Source: VRUE01 sp963699215 | GTDB taxonomy: Bacteria > Actinomycetota > Thermoleophilia > Solirubrobacterales > 70-9 | Reading direction: 5' to 3' | Length of the DNA stretch: 64,000 bases | NCBI GenBank assembly: GCA_963699215.1 | Contig: OY969422.1 | Span: 248,001-312,000, forward strand | Shown here: positions 40,799 to 49,915 of the stretch, piece by piece | Layout: each line of letters opens with the position of its first letter | Numbering within the stretch: the stretch's first letter is position 1 | Position numbers and translations under genes: made by a program | Notes under the pieces: generated by a model | The model's database searches: none | What the model was told of the DNA's origin: nothing | What the model saw: only the letters and a program-made list of their open reading frames with translations

Positions 40799-43066
40799 CT
40801 AGCGCCGCTCGACCTCGAAGCGGTAGATGGCGGGGGTGAGGTCAGCCCTGCCGTCGGCATCGCGAGCCTTTACCCGCAGCACGTGCCGGCCAAGGGCAAG
40901 ACGCCGCGCCGTCCTCGGTCGGCAGACGTGGAATGCCTCCCGGTCGAACCTGCAGAGGAAGTCGCCGCCGGCCGCGCTGGAACCGAACTCGAATACGGCC
41001 TTCGCCTTCTCGTCGCTCGTCCGGATCGTCTTGGCTGGACGTTTCTTGAAGAAGGTGCGCGGCCGCGCGCGACGTGGCGCTCGCGGTTCCTGCTGGCCTT
41101 CGTCGAACTCGGTCGGCGTCTGGACGGGGGCGACCGAGATCGGCGGCTCGGTTCCGCCCTGGTCGGGCGGTTGGGGGACGGGGTCGCTGCTGGCCGGGCA
41201 CGCCGCCGAGACGTCGCCGTCCGTCGCCACCGCGATCGCCTTGCAGGCATCGGCGATCCCTTCGGTCGCCGTTCGCCTTCCGGGGACGACGACGGGAATG
41301 GCGGAGGCGCCTTTCAGGACCGCATCCACGGCTTCCAGGGCGCTCAGCCCCGGTACCGCAGCGCGAACCAGCGCGACCACCCCGGCGACGTGCGGCGTTG
41401 CCATCGAGGTGCCCTGGAACTCGACGTAGTTGCCGGATTCGGCCTGGTCGTAGTCGTCGATCGTGGCGACTTCGTCTTTGTAGATCTCGTCGCGACAGAA
41501 GAGGCGGACGTCGTCGACGTAGGCGCCGTCGAACTCCACTTCCCCGTCGGAGAGAAGGGCGAAGGTCGGGTGAACGTCGTCGCGGCCGTCCAGCCCGGAG
41601 ACCGAGGCTTCCTCGCGCAGCAGCAGGCTCGGGTAACCCGGCGATTCCCCGTCGAACACGCCGACGTCGAACGGAGCGCCCTCGGAGGTCGCGCCCGCGA
41701 GGAACGCATCGAAGAAAGGCTCGACCTCGTACATGGCGTTGAAGTGGACGCGGCAGCCGCGCTCTCCGGTCAGATCGGTCGGTGCATCGGTGAACAGGTC
41801 GGACTCGGCGGTTTCAAAGGAGGTCGGCGCCTGGCCGTAATCGCCGCTAGGACTGTCGGTGGCGGACAGCGGGGGGCTGGCAGACAGGGGGCTCGTGCCC
41901 CAGGGAATACCGCCATCGAAGACTTTCGTCGTCCAGGCGTCGAGACCGGAGGCGAAGTCATCGCTGAACAGCGGCGGACCGTAGTCGGTCTTGGTGCTGA
42001 GAATGCTCGTTCCCGGGGCCGCCAGGTCGACGGATTTGACACCGTAGTTGGAGAAGCTCGCCAGGCCACCACTCTGGTTCAGGGCCGCAACGCAGATCAG
42101 GTTCGGATTCTGCAGCACGCACGGCGAGTGGGGTTCGGCCTCGTTGTCCGCCCCCTCGTTGCCGGCGGCGACCACCACGACTACGCCGACCGCGCCGGCG
42201 GCTTCGATCGCGTCCGACATCGCTTCATCGCCAGGACCCGACGAACCGCCGAGGCTCATGTTGATCACGTCGGCGCCATGGCTTGCGGCGTACTCGATCC
42301 CCGCCGCGATCTCAGCGGTGTTGCCGCTGCCGTCGCCGTCTAGCACCCGCACCGCCATGATCTGCGCTTCTGGGGCAACCCCGGCGATGCCCAAGGTGTT
42401 GTCCACCGTGGCTGCAGCCGTGCCGGCGACGTGGGTGCCGTGAAAGTTGTAGTCGTCCGGGTCGCCGTCTTCGTCGACGAAGTCGAAGCCGTGCAGGTCT
42501 TCGTCGCTCGGGTCCGGGCTGGGGTTCGTCCACAGGTTCGCCGCGATGTCGGGGTGGGTCAGGTCTACGCCGGTGTCTAGCACGGCGATGACCTGTTCGC
42601 TGCCTTTGCTGCTGTCCCACGCCTCGAGCACGCTGACACCGGGGTCCGGCAGCGCCGGATCGGAGAGCCCCCAGAGCTGCCCGAAGAAGGTGTCGTCAGG
42701 GACTTCGGCCAGCGCCTGGTAGCGGTAGTTCGGCTGTGCATAGGCAACGCCGGGCTGGCTCTCGAGGCGATCGACCGCAGCCCCCACCGAACCGACCACG
42801 CTCACCACCTGGGCCCGGGGCAGGCCCAGCGTGTCCTCGAAGGCGACTTTCGAGACGCTGCGAGCTTGACGTCGGACCGCAGCCGAAGCGCCGGACTCGA
42901 ACCGCACGATCGCCTCGCCGGGCACGAAGGCTCCGTCGCCTTCGGCAATCGCCGGCGCCAGCTGGCCGGAAGCCGACGCGGAAGGGGCCGGCATGGCGGC
43001 AGCGCAAGCCAGGGCGAGGATCGCGCACACTCCCGCGCGACGGTACGAGTTCCCAGACGGCATCAC
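40799..43066 (-). CDS. Secreted subtilisin-like serine protease (S8) with inserted beta domain
   Basis: 755 aa. Signal peptide (VCAILALACAAAMPAPSASA, about 13-32), inhibitor I9-like propeptide (FVPGEAIVRFESGASAAVRRQ, about 48-120), then catalytic Asp164 (IAVLDTGVDLTHPDI), His212 (FHGTHVAGT), oxyanion-hole Asn (VVAAGNEGADNE) and Ser554 (GTSMATPHVAGV). A segment of about 170 residues between the oxyanion region and Ser554 (SDDFASGLDAWTTKVFDGG...) resembles immune-inhibitor/jelly-roll repeats. The C-terminal 150 residues hold a Pro-rich linker and a beta-sandwich (FLCRFDREAFHVCRPRTARRLALGRHVLRVKARDADG). It is expected to degrade extracellular proteins. Confidence 0.92.
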   Translation of the reverse strand: MMPSGNSYRRAGVCAILALACAAAMPAPSASASGQLAPAIAEGDGAFVPGEAIVRFESGASAAVRRQARSVSKVAFEDTLGLPRAQVVSVVGSVGAAVDRLESQPGVAYAQPNYRYQALAEVPDDTFFGQLWGLSDPALPDPGVSVLEAWDSSKGSEQVIAVLDTGVDLTHPDIAANLWTNPSPDPSDEDLHGFDFVDEDGDPDDYNFHGTHVAGTAAATVDNTLGIAGVAPEAQIMAVRVLDGDGSGNTAEIAAGIEYAASHGADVINMSLGGSSGPGDEAMSDAIEAAGAVGVVVVVAAGNEGADNEAEPHSPCVLQNPNLICVAALNQSGGLASFSNYGVKSVDLAAPGTSILSTKTDYGPPLFSDDFASGLDAWTTKVFDGGIPWGTSPLSASPPLSATDSPSGDYGQAPTSFETAESDLFTDAPTDLTGERGCRVHFNAMYEVEPFFDAFLAGATSEGAPFDVGVFDGESPGYPSLLLREEASVSGLDGRDDVHPTFALLSDGEVEFDGAYVDDVRLFCRDEIYKDEVATIDDYDQAESGNYVEFQGTSMATPHVAGVVALVRAAVPGLSALEAVDAVLKGASAIPVVVPGRRTATEGIADACKAIAVATDGDVSAACPASSDPVPQPPDQGGTEPPISVAPVQTPTEFDEGQQEPRAPRRARPRTFFKKRPAKTIRTSDEKAKAVFEFGSSAAGGDFLCRFDREAFHVCRPRTARRLALGRHVLRVKARDADGRADLTPAIYRFEVERR

Positions 43067-43320
43067 GATTTACGGTATCGGCTCGGTGGCCCGCAAGATC
43101 AAACTCGATGCCTCCGCTGTGGCTTACGTGTCTACTTGACACATAACTAACAGCGGAAAGACCGGGTCGGTGCGCTTCGCGCCCGTGGAGGCGCTCGAGG
43201 CGCCGACCCTGCTACGGTCCCCGGCGATAGGCCGGAAATCCGGCAAAGTCGTGTCTAGCGCTCGCGTCGTTGCTTCACCGCATGTGCCGCGTTCGCAGCA
43301 CATGAAGTGGAGGCAATTTA

Positions 43321-43527
43321 ATGCCAACTGGAACTGTCAAGTGGTTCAGCGACGACAAGGGCTACGGGTTCATCACGCCCGATGACGGCTCGAAGGACGT
43401 CTTCGTCCATCACAGCGCGATCCTCGGCGAGGGCTTCAAGTCCCTGACCGAGGGATCCAAGGTGAGCTACGAGTCCGAGGAAGGCCCCAAGGGCCCGGCC
43501 GCCGCGAGCGTCCAGCAGACCTCGTAG
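43321..43527 (+). CDS. Cold-shock domain protein CspA-like
   Basis: 68 aa, a single cold-shock domain. RNP1 KGYGFITP and RNP2 VFVHHSAI are intact within GTVKWFSDDKGYGF, and it ends ...GPAAASVQQTS. It binds single-stranded nucleic acids as an RNA chaperone. It has a long upstream region (43143-43320, no other gene visible), consistent with the structured 5' leaders usual for csp genes, and GGAGG about 7 nt before ATG 43321. Monocistronic with its own terminator. Confidence 0.95.
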   Translation: MPTGTVKWFSDDKGYGFITPDDGSKDVFVHHSAILGEGFKSLTEGSKVSYESEEGPKGPAAASVQQTS

Positions 43528-43552
43528 CGCCACACCGCTCTTAGCGTTTGGA

Positions 43553-43580
43553 GAGGCCCGCTCCGGCGGGCCTCTTCTTT
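43553..43580 (+). terminator. Terminator after the cold-shock gene
   Basis: Perfect GAGGCCCGC/GCGGGCCTC stem with a TCCG loop followed by TTCTTT, 26 nt after the csp stop. Confidence 0.9.
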
Positions 43581-43609
43581 GCCCCGCCGCCCCCTACCCT
43601 GCTTGCGAG

Positions 43610-45439
43610 ATGACCACCCGAGACGATTTGAGGAATATCGCGATCATCGCCCACGTCGACCACGGCAAGACGACGCTGGTCGACGCGATGCTTTGGCAGA
43701 GCGGCGCCTTCCGCAAGGGCCAGGACGTGGCCGAGCGGGTGATGGACTCGATGGACCTGGAGCGGGAGAAGGGGATCACGATCCTCGCCAAGAACACCAC
43801 CGTCGACTACGACGGGGTGAAGCTCAACATCATCGATACGCCCGGGCACGCGGACTTCGGCGGCGAGGTCGAGCGCGGCCTGACGATGGTCGACGGGGTG
43901 CTGCTCCTGGTCGACGCCTCCGAGGGGCCCCTGCCCCAGACCCGTTTCGTCCTGCGCAAGGCGCTGGAGGCGAAGCTGCCGGTGATCCTCGTCGTCAACA
44001 AGGTCGACCGCCCCGACGCGCGCATCGCCGAGGTCGTCGACGAGGTCTACGAGCTCTTCCTCGATCTCGACGCCGACGACGAGCAGGTCGACTTCCCGAT
44101 CGTCTACACCAACGCCAAAGCCGGCTGGGCTGCACTCGAGGAAGGCGCCGAGGGGAACGATCTGGCGCCGCTGATGGAACTGATGCTGGAGCGCATCCCG
44201 GCACCCGAGCACGACCCCAAGCACCCGTTCCAGGCCCTCGTCACCAATCTCGATGCCGACCCTTACGTCGGCCGCCTGGCGCTCTGCCGGGTCCACCATG
44301 GAACAGTCCGCAACGGGCAGCAGATCGCCTGGTGTCGGGCCGACGGCAGCGTCGCCCGGGCGACGATCTCAGAGCTCTACGTGACCGAGGCGCTCGACCG
44401 CGTGCCGGCCGAGGAAGCCGGGCCGGGAGAGATCATCGCCGTCGCAGGCCTGCCCGAGATAACGATCGGCGAGACGCTGGCCGATCCCGAGGACCCGCGA
44501 CCGCTGCCGGTGATCGCGGTCGACGAACCCTCGCTCTCGATGGTCGTCGGGATCAATACCTCGCCCTTGGCGGGGACCGAGGGCAAGAAGCTGACGGCGC
44601 GGCAGGTCCGCGACCGGCTCGACGCCGAGCTGGTCGGCAACGTCTCGATCCGGGTCACCGATACCGAACGGCCAGACGCCTGGGAGGTGCAGGGGCGCGG
44701 CGAGCTGCAGCTGGTCGTGCTGCTGGAGATGATGCGCCGCGAGGGCTTCGAGCTGACCGCCGGACAGCCGCAGGTGATCGTCCGCGAGATCGACGGCAAG
44801 ATCCACGAGCCGGTCGAACGGCTGGCGATCGACGTGCCCGAGGGCCACGTCGGCGCGATCACCCAGCTGCTCGCCGGGCGCAAGGGCCGCCTCGATCACA
44901 TGGTCAACCACTCGACCGGTTGGGTGCGGATGGACTACCTGGTCCCGGCCCGGGGGCTGATCGGCCTGCGCACCGAGTTCCTCACCGAGACCCGCGGCTC
45001 TGGCATCCTGCACCACGTCTTCGACCGCTGGGAGCCATGGGCCGGCGAGCTGCGTACCCGCCCGACGGGCTCACTGGTGGCTGACCGGCGAGGGCCGAGC
45101 GCCAGCCACGCGCTGATGAACCTGCAGGACCGGGGCACCCTCTTCATCGGCCCCGGCGAGGAGGTCTACGAGGGCATGGTCATCGGCGAGAACGCCCGCT
45201 CGGACGACCTCGACGTGAACGCGATCAAGGAGAAGCACCAGACCAACGTGCGGGCCGCCAGCGCCGACATCCTGGTCCGCCTCGAGCCGCCAAAACGACT
45301 CTCGCTCGAAGCCGCCCTGGAGTTCCTCCGCGACGACGAGTGCGTCGAAGTGACGCCCGAGTCGGTGCGCCTGCGCAAGGTCGAGCTCGACAAGACCAAG
45401 CGCCAGAAGGCGGCCCGTCAGGGCGCCCGCGTCGCCTGA
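43610..45439 (+). CDS. typA: Ribosome-associated GTPase TypA/BipA
   Basis: 609 aa. G1 AHVDHGKTTLVD, switch I DLEREKGITILAKN, G3 DTPGHADFGGEVER, G4 VNKVDRPDAR, then EF-Tu-like domain 2 (HPFQALVTNLDADPYVGRLALCRVHHG), EF-G-like domains III and V (VQGRGELQLVVLLEMMRREGFEL; GRKGRLDHM, RGLIGLRTEFLTETRGSG) and the TypA-specific C-terminus (IKEKHQTNVRAASAD). Full length, so it probably functions in ribosome assembly and stress adaptation. The last 22 nt overlap the convergent membrane-protein gene. Confidence 0.95.
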   Translation: MTTRDDLRNIAIIAHVDHGKTTLVDAMLWQSGAFRKGQDVAERVMDSMDLEREKGITILAKNTTVDYDGVKLNIIDTPGHADFGGEVERGLTMVDGVLLLVDASEGPLPQTRFVLRKALEAKLPVILVVNKVDRPDARIAEVVDEVYELFLDLDADDEQVDFPIVYTNAKAGWAALEEGAEGNDLAPLMELMLERIPAPEHDPKHPFQALVTNLDADPYVGRLALCRVHHGTVRNGQQIAWCRADGSVARATISELYVTEALDRVPAEEAGPGEIIAVAGLPEITIGETLADPEDPRPLPVIAVDEPSLSMVVGINTSPLAGTEGKKLTARQVRDRLDAELVGNVSIRVTDTERPDAWEVQGRGELQLVVLLEMMRREGFELTAGQPQVIVREIDGKIHEPVERLAIDVPEGHVGAITQLLAGRKGRLDHMVNHSTGWVRMDYLVPARGLIGLRTEFLTETRGSGILHHVFDRWEPWAGELRTRPTGSLVADRRGPSASHALMNLQDRGTLFIGPGEEVYEGMVIGENARSDDLDVNAIKEKHQTNVRAASADILVRLEPPKRLSLEAALEFLRDDECVEVTPESVRLRKVELDKTKRQKAARQGARVA

Positions 45440-46137
45440 GCTTCGCCTGCGAGTTCGTAGTAGAGGACGGTTACGGCGATCGCGAAGATCGGCGCGGTAA
45501 TCGTCGTCGAGACGATCGAGGCGATCCAGGTCGAGGCTTCGCCGTTGCCGATCGGGTTCGCGATCGCCGCGAGCACGATGCCGATCCCGATGACTATCAG
45601 CAAGACGACGAGGAGGGTGCCGAACACAGGCCAGGCGTTGCCGCGAACGAGGCGCCAGCTGCGCCCGAAGGCGTCGATCGGGCCAATGCCCTCGACCACG
45701 ATCGCCGGCGCACCGACCGACCAGAAGGTGATCAGGATCAGGCCGGGGATGAAGAGTAGGAAGAAGCCGATGCCCACCCCGATGCCGAAGAGGATGCCGA
45801 AGCCGATCAGCGGCAAGATGAATGGCGCCGCCGCCGAGAACAGGTCGCCAACGCCAAAGTCCCTCCGCCCGTCACGCGTGTCCTCGACAAGCTTGACGAC
45901 GAAGCCGACGTAGAGCGCATGGCCCGCCAATCGCAACACGCCGGCGAGCAGGATGAGGATCACGCCGCCGGCGCTCTGCAAGATGCCGGCAACGAGCCCG
46001 ACGACCACGAAGACGACAATCGCGCTGCCGAGCAGCGCACCGAGGTTCTGGCCGTAGATCGAGAAGGTCTCGCCGATGACCTCGCCGACGGCAATTCGCT
46101 TCGCCGGCGTCGGGGCGGGTGGCTGCGCAGCCTCCAT
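45418..46137 (-). CDS. Multi-pass membrane protein (GPDP membrane-domain-like)
   Basis: About 239 aa from ATG 46137 (MEAAQPPAPT); ATG 46164 is an alternative start. Six hydrophobic helices (LLGSAIVVFVVVGLVAGIL, LILLAGVLRLAGHALYVGFVV, PFILPLIGFGILFGIGVGIGFFLLFIPGLILITFW and others). The central pattern FWSVGAPAIVVEGIGPIDAFGRSWRLVRGNAWPVFGTLLV is common to DUF975/glycerophosphodiesterase membrane-domain proteins. No enzymatic domain is present. It is convergent with typA and overlaps its end. Function unknown. Confidence 0.78.
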   Translation of the reverse strand: MEAAQPPAPTPAKRIAVGEVIGETFSIYGQNLGALLGSAIVVFVVVGLVAGILQSAGGVILILLAGVLRLAGHALYVGFVVKLVEDTRDGRRDFGVGDLFSAAAPFILPLIGFGILFGIGVGIGFFLLFIPGLILITFWSVGAPAIVVEGIGPIDAFGRSWRLVRGNAWPVFGTLLVVLLIVIGIGIVLAAIANPIGNGEASTWIASIVSTTITAPIFAIAVTVLYYELAGEAQATRAP

Positions 46138-46180
46138 GCGGCTGATCCTATGCGCGGCTGACAACGCAGGTCAACCCACG

Positions 46181-46212
46181 AAAAGAGCCGCCGGCCCTGA
46201 GGCCGGCGGCTC
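46181..46212 (-). terminator. Terminator after acyl-CoA dehydrogenase
   Basis: On the minus strand, a 12-bp stem GAGCCGCCGGCC/GGCCGGCGGCTC with a 4-nt loop followed by TTTT, 24 nt after the dehydrogenase stop. Confidence 0.88.
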
Positions 46213-46236
46213 GGCACAGGGCCCCTGCCCTGAGAT

Positions 46237-47469
46237 CTAGACGGTCGCCGCGGCCTGCTCGGCCTGGCTGTCGCGGGCGGTGTCGGCCTTCTTCGCTTCG
46301 GCCTCCGGGGTGGGCTCGTCGACGTTGCGCGGCAGCAGCACTTCTTTGGCGATCACCAGGCGCTGGATCTGGCTGGTGCCCTCGTAGAGCTGCATGATCT
46401 TCGCGTCGCGCATCAGTTTCTCGACCGGGTACTCCTTGATGAAGCCGTAACCGCCGTAGACCTGGACCGCATCGACGGTGATCTCCATCGCCGAGTCGGC
46501 GGCGAAGCGCTTCGCCTCGGAGGAGACGAGCGTGTTGCGCTTGCCCTGGTCGAGCAGGACGGCGGAGTTCCAGACCAGCAGGCGGCCGGCGTCGACCTTG
46601 GTCGCCATGTCGGCGATCATGAACTGGATCGCCTGGTGCATCGCGATCGGCACGCCGAACTGGACCCTTTCCTTGGAGTACTCGGCGGCGTACTCGAACG
46701 CGGCGCGGCCAATGCCGACGGCCATCGCCGAGACACCGGGGCGGGTGCGGTCGAGGGTCATCATCGCCAGCTTGAAGCCCTTGTTTTCCTCGCCGATCAG
46801 GTTCTCGGCGGGTATCTCGACTTCGTCGAAGGAGATGGTCGCGGTGTTCGACGCCCGCTGACCCATCTTGTCCTCCTTCTTGTCGACGGTGACCCCGGGG
46901 AGGTCGGCGTCGACGACGAAGGCGCTGATCCCGCGATGGCCTGCCTCGGGATCGGTCTTGGCGTAGACCGTGAAGTAGTCGGCGTAGCTGCCGTTGGTGA
47001 TGAAGCACTTGGAGCCGGTGATGACGTACTTGTCGCCCTTCTTCACGGCGCGGGTCTTCATCCCGGAGACGTCGGAGCCGGCGTCGGGCTCGGTCAGGCA
47101 GAAGGAGGCCAGCTTCTTGTCTTCGGTCAGCATGCCGAGGTACTTCTTCTTGGTCTCCTCGGAGCCGCCGAGGGTGATCGGCGCCGAGGCCAGGCCGTTG
47201 GCCATCAGCGACGTGCCGATGCCGGAGCAGCCCCAGCCCATCTCCTCCTCGATCAGGCAGCCGGAGAGGTAGTCGAGGCCAGGTCCGCCGTAGGCCTCGG
47301 GGATGTGGGTGTTCATCAACCCGACCTCCCAGGCCTTGTCGATGATCTCCTGCGGCCAGGTCCCCTCTTTGTCGTGCTCCCAGGCGACCTTGCGGATCTC
47401 TTTCTCCGCGAAGTTGTGCGCCAGCTCGCGCAGATCCTTCTGCTCGTCGGTCAGAGTGAAGTCAACCAC
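46237..47469 (-). CDS. Acyl-CoA dehydrogenase
   Basis: 410 aa, GTG start (47469) with AAGGAG upstream. Flavoprotein signatures: N-terminal helical domain FTLTDEQKDLRELAHNFAEKEI, middle beta domain ASFCLTEPDAGSDVSGMKTRAVKKGDKYVITGSKCFITNG, and C-terminal QVYGGYGFIKEYPVEKLMRDAKIMQLYEGTSQIQRLVIAK, with the catalytic Glu in YEGTS. This is the medium/short-chain FadE-type layout for fatty-acid beta-oxidation. A short Glu/Ala-rich tail follows. Monocistronic, with a palindromic site upstream. Confidence 0.94.
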   Translation of the reverse strand: MVDFTLTDEQKDLRELAHNFAEKEIRKVAWEHDKEGTWPQEIIDKAWEVGLMNTHIPEAYGGPGLDYLSGCLIEEEMGWGCSGIGTSLMANGLASAPITLGGSEETKKKYLGMLTEDKKLASFCLTEPDAGSDVSGMKTRAVKKGDKYVITGSKCFITNGSYADYFTVYAKTDPEAGHRGISAFVVDADLPGVTVDKKEDKMGQRASNTATISFDEVEIPAENLIGEENKGFKLAMMTLDRTRPGVSAMAVGIGRAAFEYAAEYSKERVQFGVPIAMHQAIQFMIADMATKVDAGRLLVWNSAVLLDQGKRNTLVSSEAKRFAADSAMEITVDAVQVYGGYGFIKEYPVEKLMRDAKIMQLYEGTSQIQRLVIAKEVLLPRNVDEPTPEAEAKKADTARDSQAEQAAATV

Positions 47470-47504
47470 TGCGAAGCTCCTTTATCTCGGTGGGAGTGGG
47501 CCGA

Positions 47505-47520
47505 TTGACTGGTCAGTCAA
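47505..47520. promoter_or_regulatory. Palindromic operator candidate upstream of acyl-CoA dehydrogenase
   Basis: 7-bp arms TTGACTG and CAGTCAA around GT, 36 nt upstream of the GTG start. The size and symmetry fit TetR-family operators that often control fatty-acid degradation genes. Confidence 0.55.
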
Positions 47521-47615
47521 CCAACGCAAAGGGTAGCGAACCGCCAAAAAGACGGCCGACGGGCCGAAAACCCACCGTATAGGGCCTAAATCGGCCCGGC
47601 GGCGGCTAGTCTGGG

Positions 47616-48083
47616 GTGGCGATGGTTCCCATGGGGGCTCTGATCGATATCCAGGCCGGCTTCGTGCTGACCCTGATCACGCTGATCGCCCTGCCGATCG
47701 CCCTGATCGTCTTCGCCCGCACCGGGCCGCTCTGGGAGAGCGTCGGCAAGGGCCCCTTTGCGATCGAACAGGAACTGCCGCCGCCGAGCCGCCTCTCCCA
47801 ACCCGACCCCCCGGTCGATCGCAAGCTGCAGGAGGCGGAGGCACGGCAGATGCTGGAGGCGAAGTCCTACCGGCGCCAGCGGCGCGGCGAGGCCCCACTC
47901 GACGTCGAGGCCGAGGTCGCGCGCCTGCTCGAATCGCCGGGTGCCGCCGGCCCCGCGATCGACGAGAAGCTGCGCGCCGAGGTTCGCCAGCTAGTCGTCG
48001 CCCGTAACGAACGCCGCATGCGCAGGGGCGAGGAGCCACTCGACGTCGAGGTCGAGGTCGAGCGGCAGCTCGCAGATTTGTAG
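47616..48083 (+). CDS. Small membrane-anchored protein of unknown function
   Basis: About 155 aa (GTG 47616, or ATG 47622). One N-terminal transmembrane helix (AGFVLTLITLIALPIALIVFA, about 14-34) is followed by two similar coiled-coil segments of charged residues: YRRQRRGEAPLDVEAEVARLL and RNERRMRRGEEPLDVEVEVERQL. The two segments form an internal repeat of about 50 residues (RRGE.PLDVE.EV.R.L). No enzymatic motif. It may be cotranscribed with the next two genes (9-nt and 2-nt gaps). Confidence 0.72.
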   Translation: MAMVPMGALIDIQAGFVLTLITLIALPIALIVFARTGPLWESVGKGPFAIEQELPPPSRLSQPDPPVDRKLQEAEARQMLEAKSYRRQRRGEAPLDVEAEVARLLESPGAAGPAIDEKLRAEVRQLVVARNERRMRRGEEPLDVEVEVERQLADL

Positions 48084-48092
48084 GATCGAGTC

Positions 48093-48428
48093 ATGGCCGG
48101 CGATCGCGACAACCTCTACCAGGTCGAGGAGCTGCTCAACCAGCCCGGGACCTACTTCAACCCGCAGACCGAGGTCCTGGTCGTGGTCGACGACTCGACC
48201 TCGCTCGATCAGGAGGTCTTCAACTTCGAGAGCTACGAGGGTGCCGATTGGGTGCGCATCTCCGACGACGTCCCGGTCGACGAGGATCGGCGCGACGAGG
48301 CGCTGGAGCGCTTCCAGACCCACTATCACCCGGGCTCGACCGGGTCGGTCTCCGCGACGGCGCTCGAACAGGGCGACGAGGAGCTCGACGAGGACGAGGA
48401 CGGCCAGGACCCCGGCCGCGAGGACTGA
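48093..48428 (+). CDS. Small acidic hypothetical protein
   Basis: 111 aa, soluble, no signal peptide. N-terminal YQVEELLNQPGTYFNPQTEVLVVVDDSTSLDQEVFNFE looks folded; the C-terminal 30 residues are highly acidic (EQGDEELDEDEDGQDPGRED) and probably disordered. No family recognised. It ends 2 nt before the bcp start, so co-expression with the peroxiredoxin is likely. Confidence 0.68.
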   Translation: MAGDRDNLYQVEELLNQPGTYFNPQTEVLVVVDDSTSLDQEVFNFESYEGADWVRISDDVPVDEDRRDEALERFQTHYHPGSTGSVSATALEQGDEELDEDEDGQDPGRED

Positions 48429-48430
48429 GC

Positions 48431-48901
48431 GTGCTCGAGGCAGGTCAGTCGGCTCCCGACTTCACCCTGCCCGCCCAGGACGGCGAGAAGCTGACCCTCT
48501 CCGACCTGCGCGGCGAGACCGTCGTCCTCTACTTCTACCCCCGCGCCGACACCCCCGGCTGCACGACCCAGGCCTGCGGCGTTCGCGACCGCGGCGCCGA
48601 CTACGCCGCGGCGGGCGCCCGGGTGATCGGCGTCTCCCCCGACAAGGTCGACGCGGTACGGAAGTTCGCCGAGAAGTTCGACCTCGACTTCACCCTGCTG
48701 GCCGATGCCGACCACGGGGTCGCCGAGACCTACGGCACCTGGGTCGAGAAGTCGATGTACGGGAAGAAGTACATGGGCGTCCAGCGGGCGACCTTCCTGA
48801 TCGACCCCGAGGGCCAGATCGCCAAGGTCTTCCCCAAGGTCTCGCCGAAGACCCACGACGACGTCGTGCTCGAGGCGCTCGCCGAGCTGGCCGCAGCCTG
48901 A
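48431..48901 (+). CDS. bcp: Thioredoxin-dependent peroxiredoxin Bcp
   Basis: 156 aa from GTG 48431. Thioredoxin-fold peroxiredoxin: APDFTLPAQDGEKLTLSDLRGETVVLYFYPRADTPGCTTQAC contains the peroxidatic Cys44 (TPGCT) and resolving Cys49 five residues later, the alpha-2 type atypical 2-Cys arrangement of Bcp/PrxQ. The conserved Arg of the active site lies in QRATFLIDPEGQI. It reduces hydroperoxides. It follows a small acidic protein gene by 2 nt. Confidence 0.93.
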   Translation: MLEAGQSAPDFTLPAQDGEKLTLSDLRGETVVLYFYPRADTPGCTTQACGVRDRGADYAAAGARVIGVSPDKVDAVRKFAEKFDLDFTLLADADHGVAETYGTWVEKSMYGKKYMGVQRATFLIDPEGQIAKVFPKVSPKTHDDVVLEALAELAAA

Positions 48902-48913
48902 GCGGCGCCCCCC

Positions 48914-49915
48914 CTAGGCGCGGACCACCACGATGACGATGAAGGCGGCGTAGAGCGCGAACCAGGTGATCACGGCGGGCAGCGAGAAACGATCGCGGCG
49001 GTGCAACATCTCGTAAGCGAGGAAGCCGCCGATCAGGCCGAGGACGACCGAGATCGCCGCGTTGGTGCTCAGGGCCCAGTCGGTGAAGATCAGGCCGATC
49101 CCGAACGGGATCGTCGACTGGAAGACCATCGCCCCGGTGATGTTGCCCAGGGCGAGCGAGTCCTTGTTCTCGCGCACCCAGAAGAAGCTGTTGACCTTCT
49201 CCGGCAGCTCGGTCGCAAGCGGGGCGAGGATTAGGGCGAGGACGACAGCCTCGACGCCGAGGCTGTCGGCGATGTGCAGCAGCTCCTCGACGAAGAGGTG
49301 AGCGCCGCCGACCATCGCGGCGAGGCCGACGAGGAGCTGAATCACGCAGAAGGCCAGGGCAGGGTCGGTGCGGTGCTCCTCCCGTCGCTCGAAGATCAGC
49401 GGGTCGAGCGAAGCGTGGTCCTGCACCTCGCCCCCACCGCGCAACGTGCGGTGGATGTAGATCGGGTAGGCGAGGATGACGAGCACGCCCATGGGGTAGC
49501 GGATCGCCGCCGGCGCGCCCCAGGCGAGCACCAGCGAGAGCGCGAAGAAGACGAGGAAGAAGAGCAGGTCGCGCTCCAAGGTCGGCCCGTGGGCGTCGAG
49601 CTTCAGACCGGTGCTGCGCCGCTCTCTATACAGGTAGGCGAAGAGCCCGACCAGGCCCATCGCCAGGGTGCCGAGCAGAAACGGCGCACCGACGATCGCC
49701 CCGATCGCGACCTCGTCGGCGCCCTCCTTCGCCCCGATCAGGGCGACGATCGCGATCAGCGTCTCCGGCATCGCCGTGCCGACGGCGGCAAGCACGCTGC
49801 CGACCGCCCCTTCGCCCAGCTGCAGCCGGTGGCCGATCCACTCGACCGCGTTGGTGAAGAGCAGTGCCCCAGCGAGGATTACCGCGAAGCTGACGAACAG
49901 CAGCAGGACGCTCAA
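48914..49915 (-). CDS. Calcium/cation antiporter (CaCA/YrbG family)
   Basis: 333 aa, 10-11 transmembrane helices. Two alpha-repeats carry the ion-binding motifs: GSVLAAVGTAMPETLIAIVALIGAKEGADEVAIGAIVGAPF and LALILAPLATELPEKVNSFFWVRENKDSLALGNITGAMVFQSTIP, with the two acidic residues E (MPET, LPEK). A central cytoplasmic loop (LRGGGEVQDHASLDPLIFERREEHRTDP) separates the halves. It exports Ca2+ or another cation in exchange for Na+ or H+. It overlaps the lipoprotein gene by 4 nt. Confidence 0.88.
   Translation of the reverse strand: MSVLLLFVSFAVILAGALLFTNAVEWIGHRLQLGEGAVGSVLAAVGTAMPETLIAIVALIGAKEGADEVAIGAIVGAPFLLGTLAMGLVGLFAYLYRERRSTGLKLDAHGPTLERDLLFFLVFFALSLVLAWGAPAAIRYPMGVLVILAYPIYIHRTLRGGGEVQDHASLDPLIFERREEHRTDPALAFCVIQLLVGLAAMVGGAHLFVEELLHIADSLGVEAVVLALILAPLATELPEKVNSFFWVRENKDSLALGNITGAMVFQSTIPFGIGLIFTDWALSTNAAISVVLGLIGGFLAYEMLHRRDRFSLPAVITWFALYAAFIVIVVVRA

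Noticed and set aside
43128..43160. TTGACA at 43136-43141 as the cold-shock promoter
   Set aside because: No acceptable -10 hexamer 16-18 bp downstream on the plus strand.
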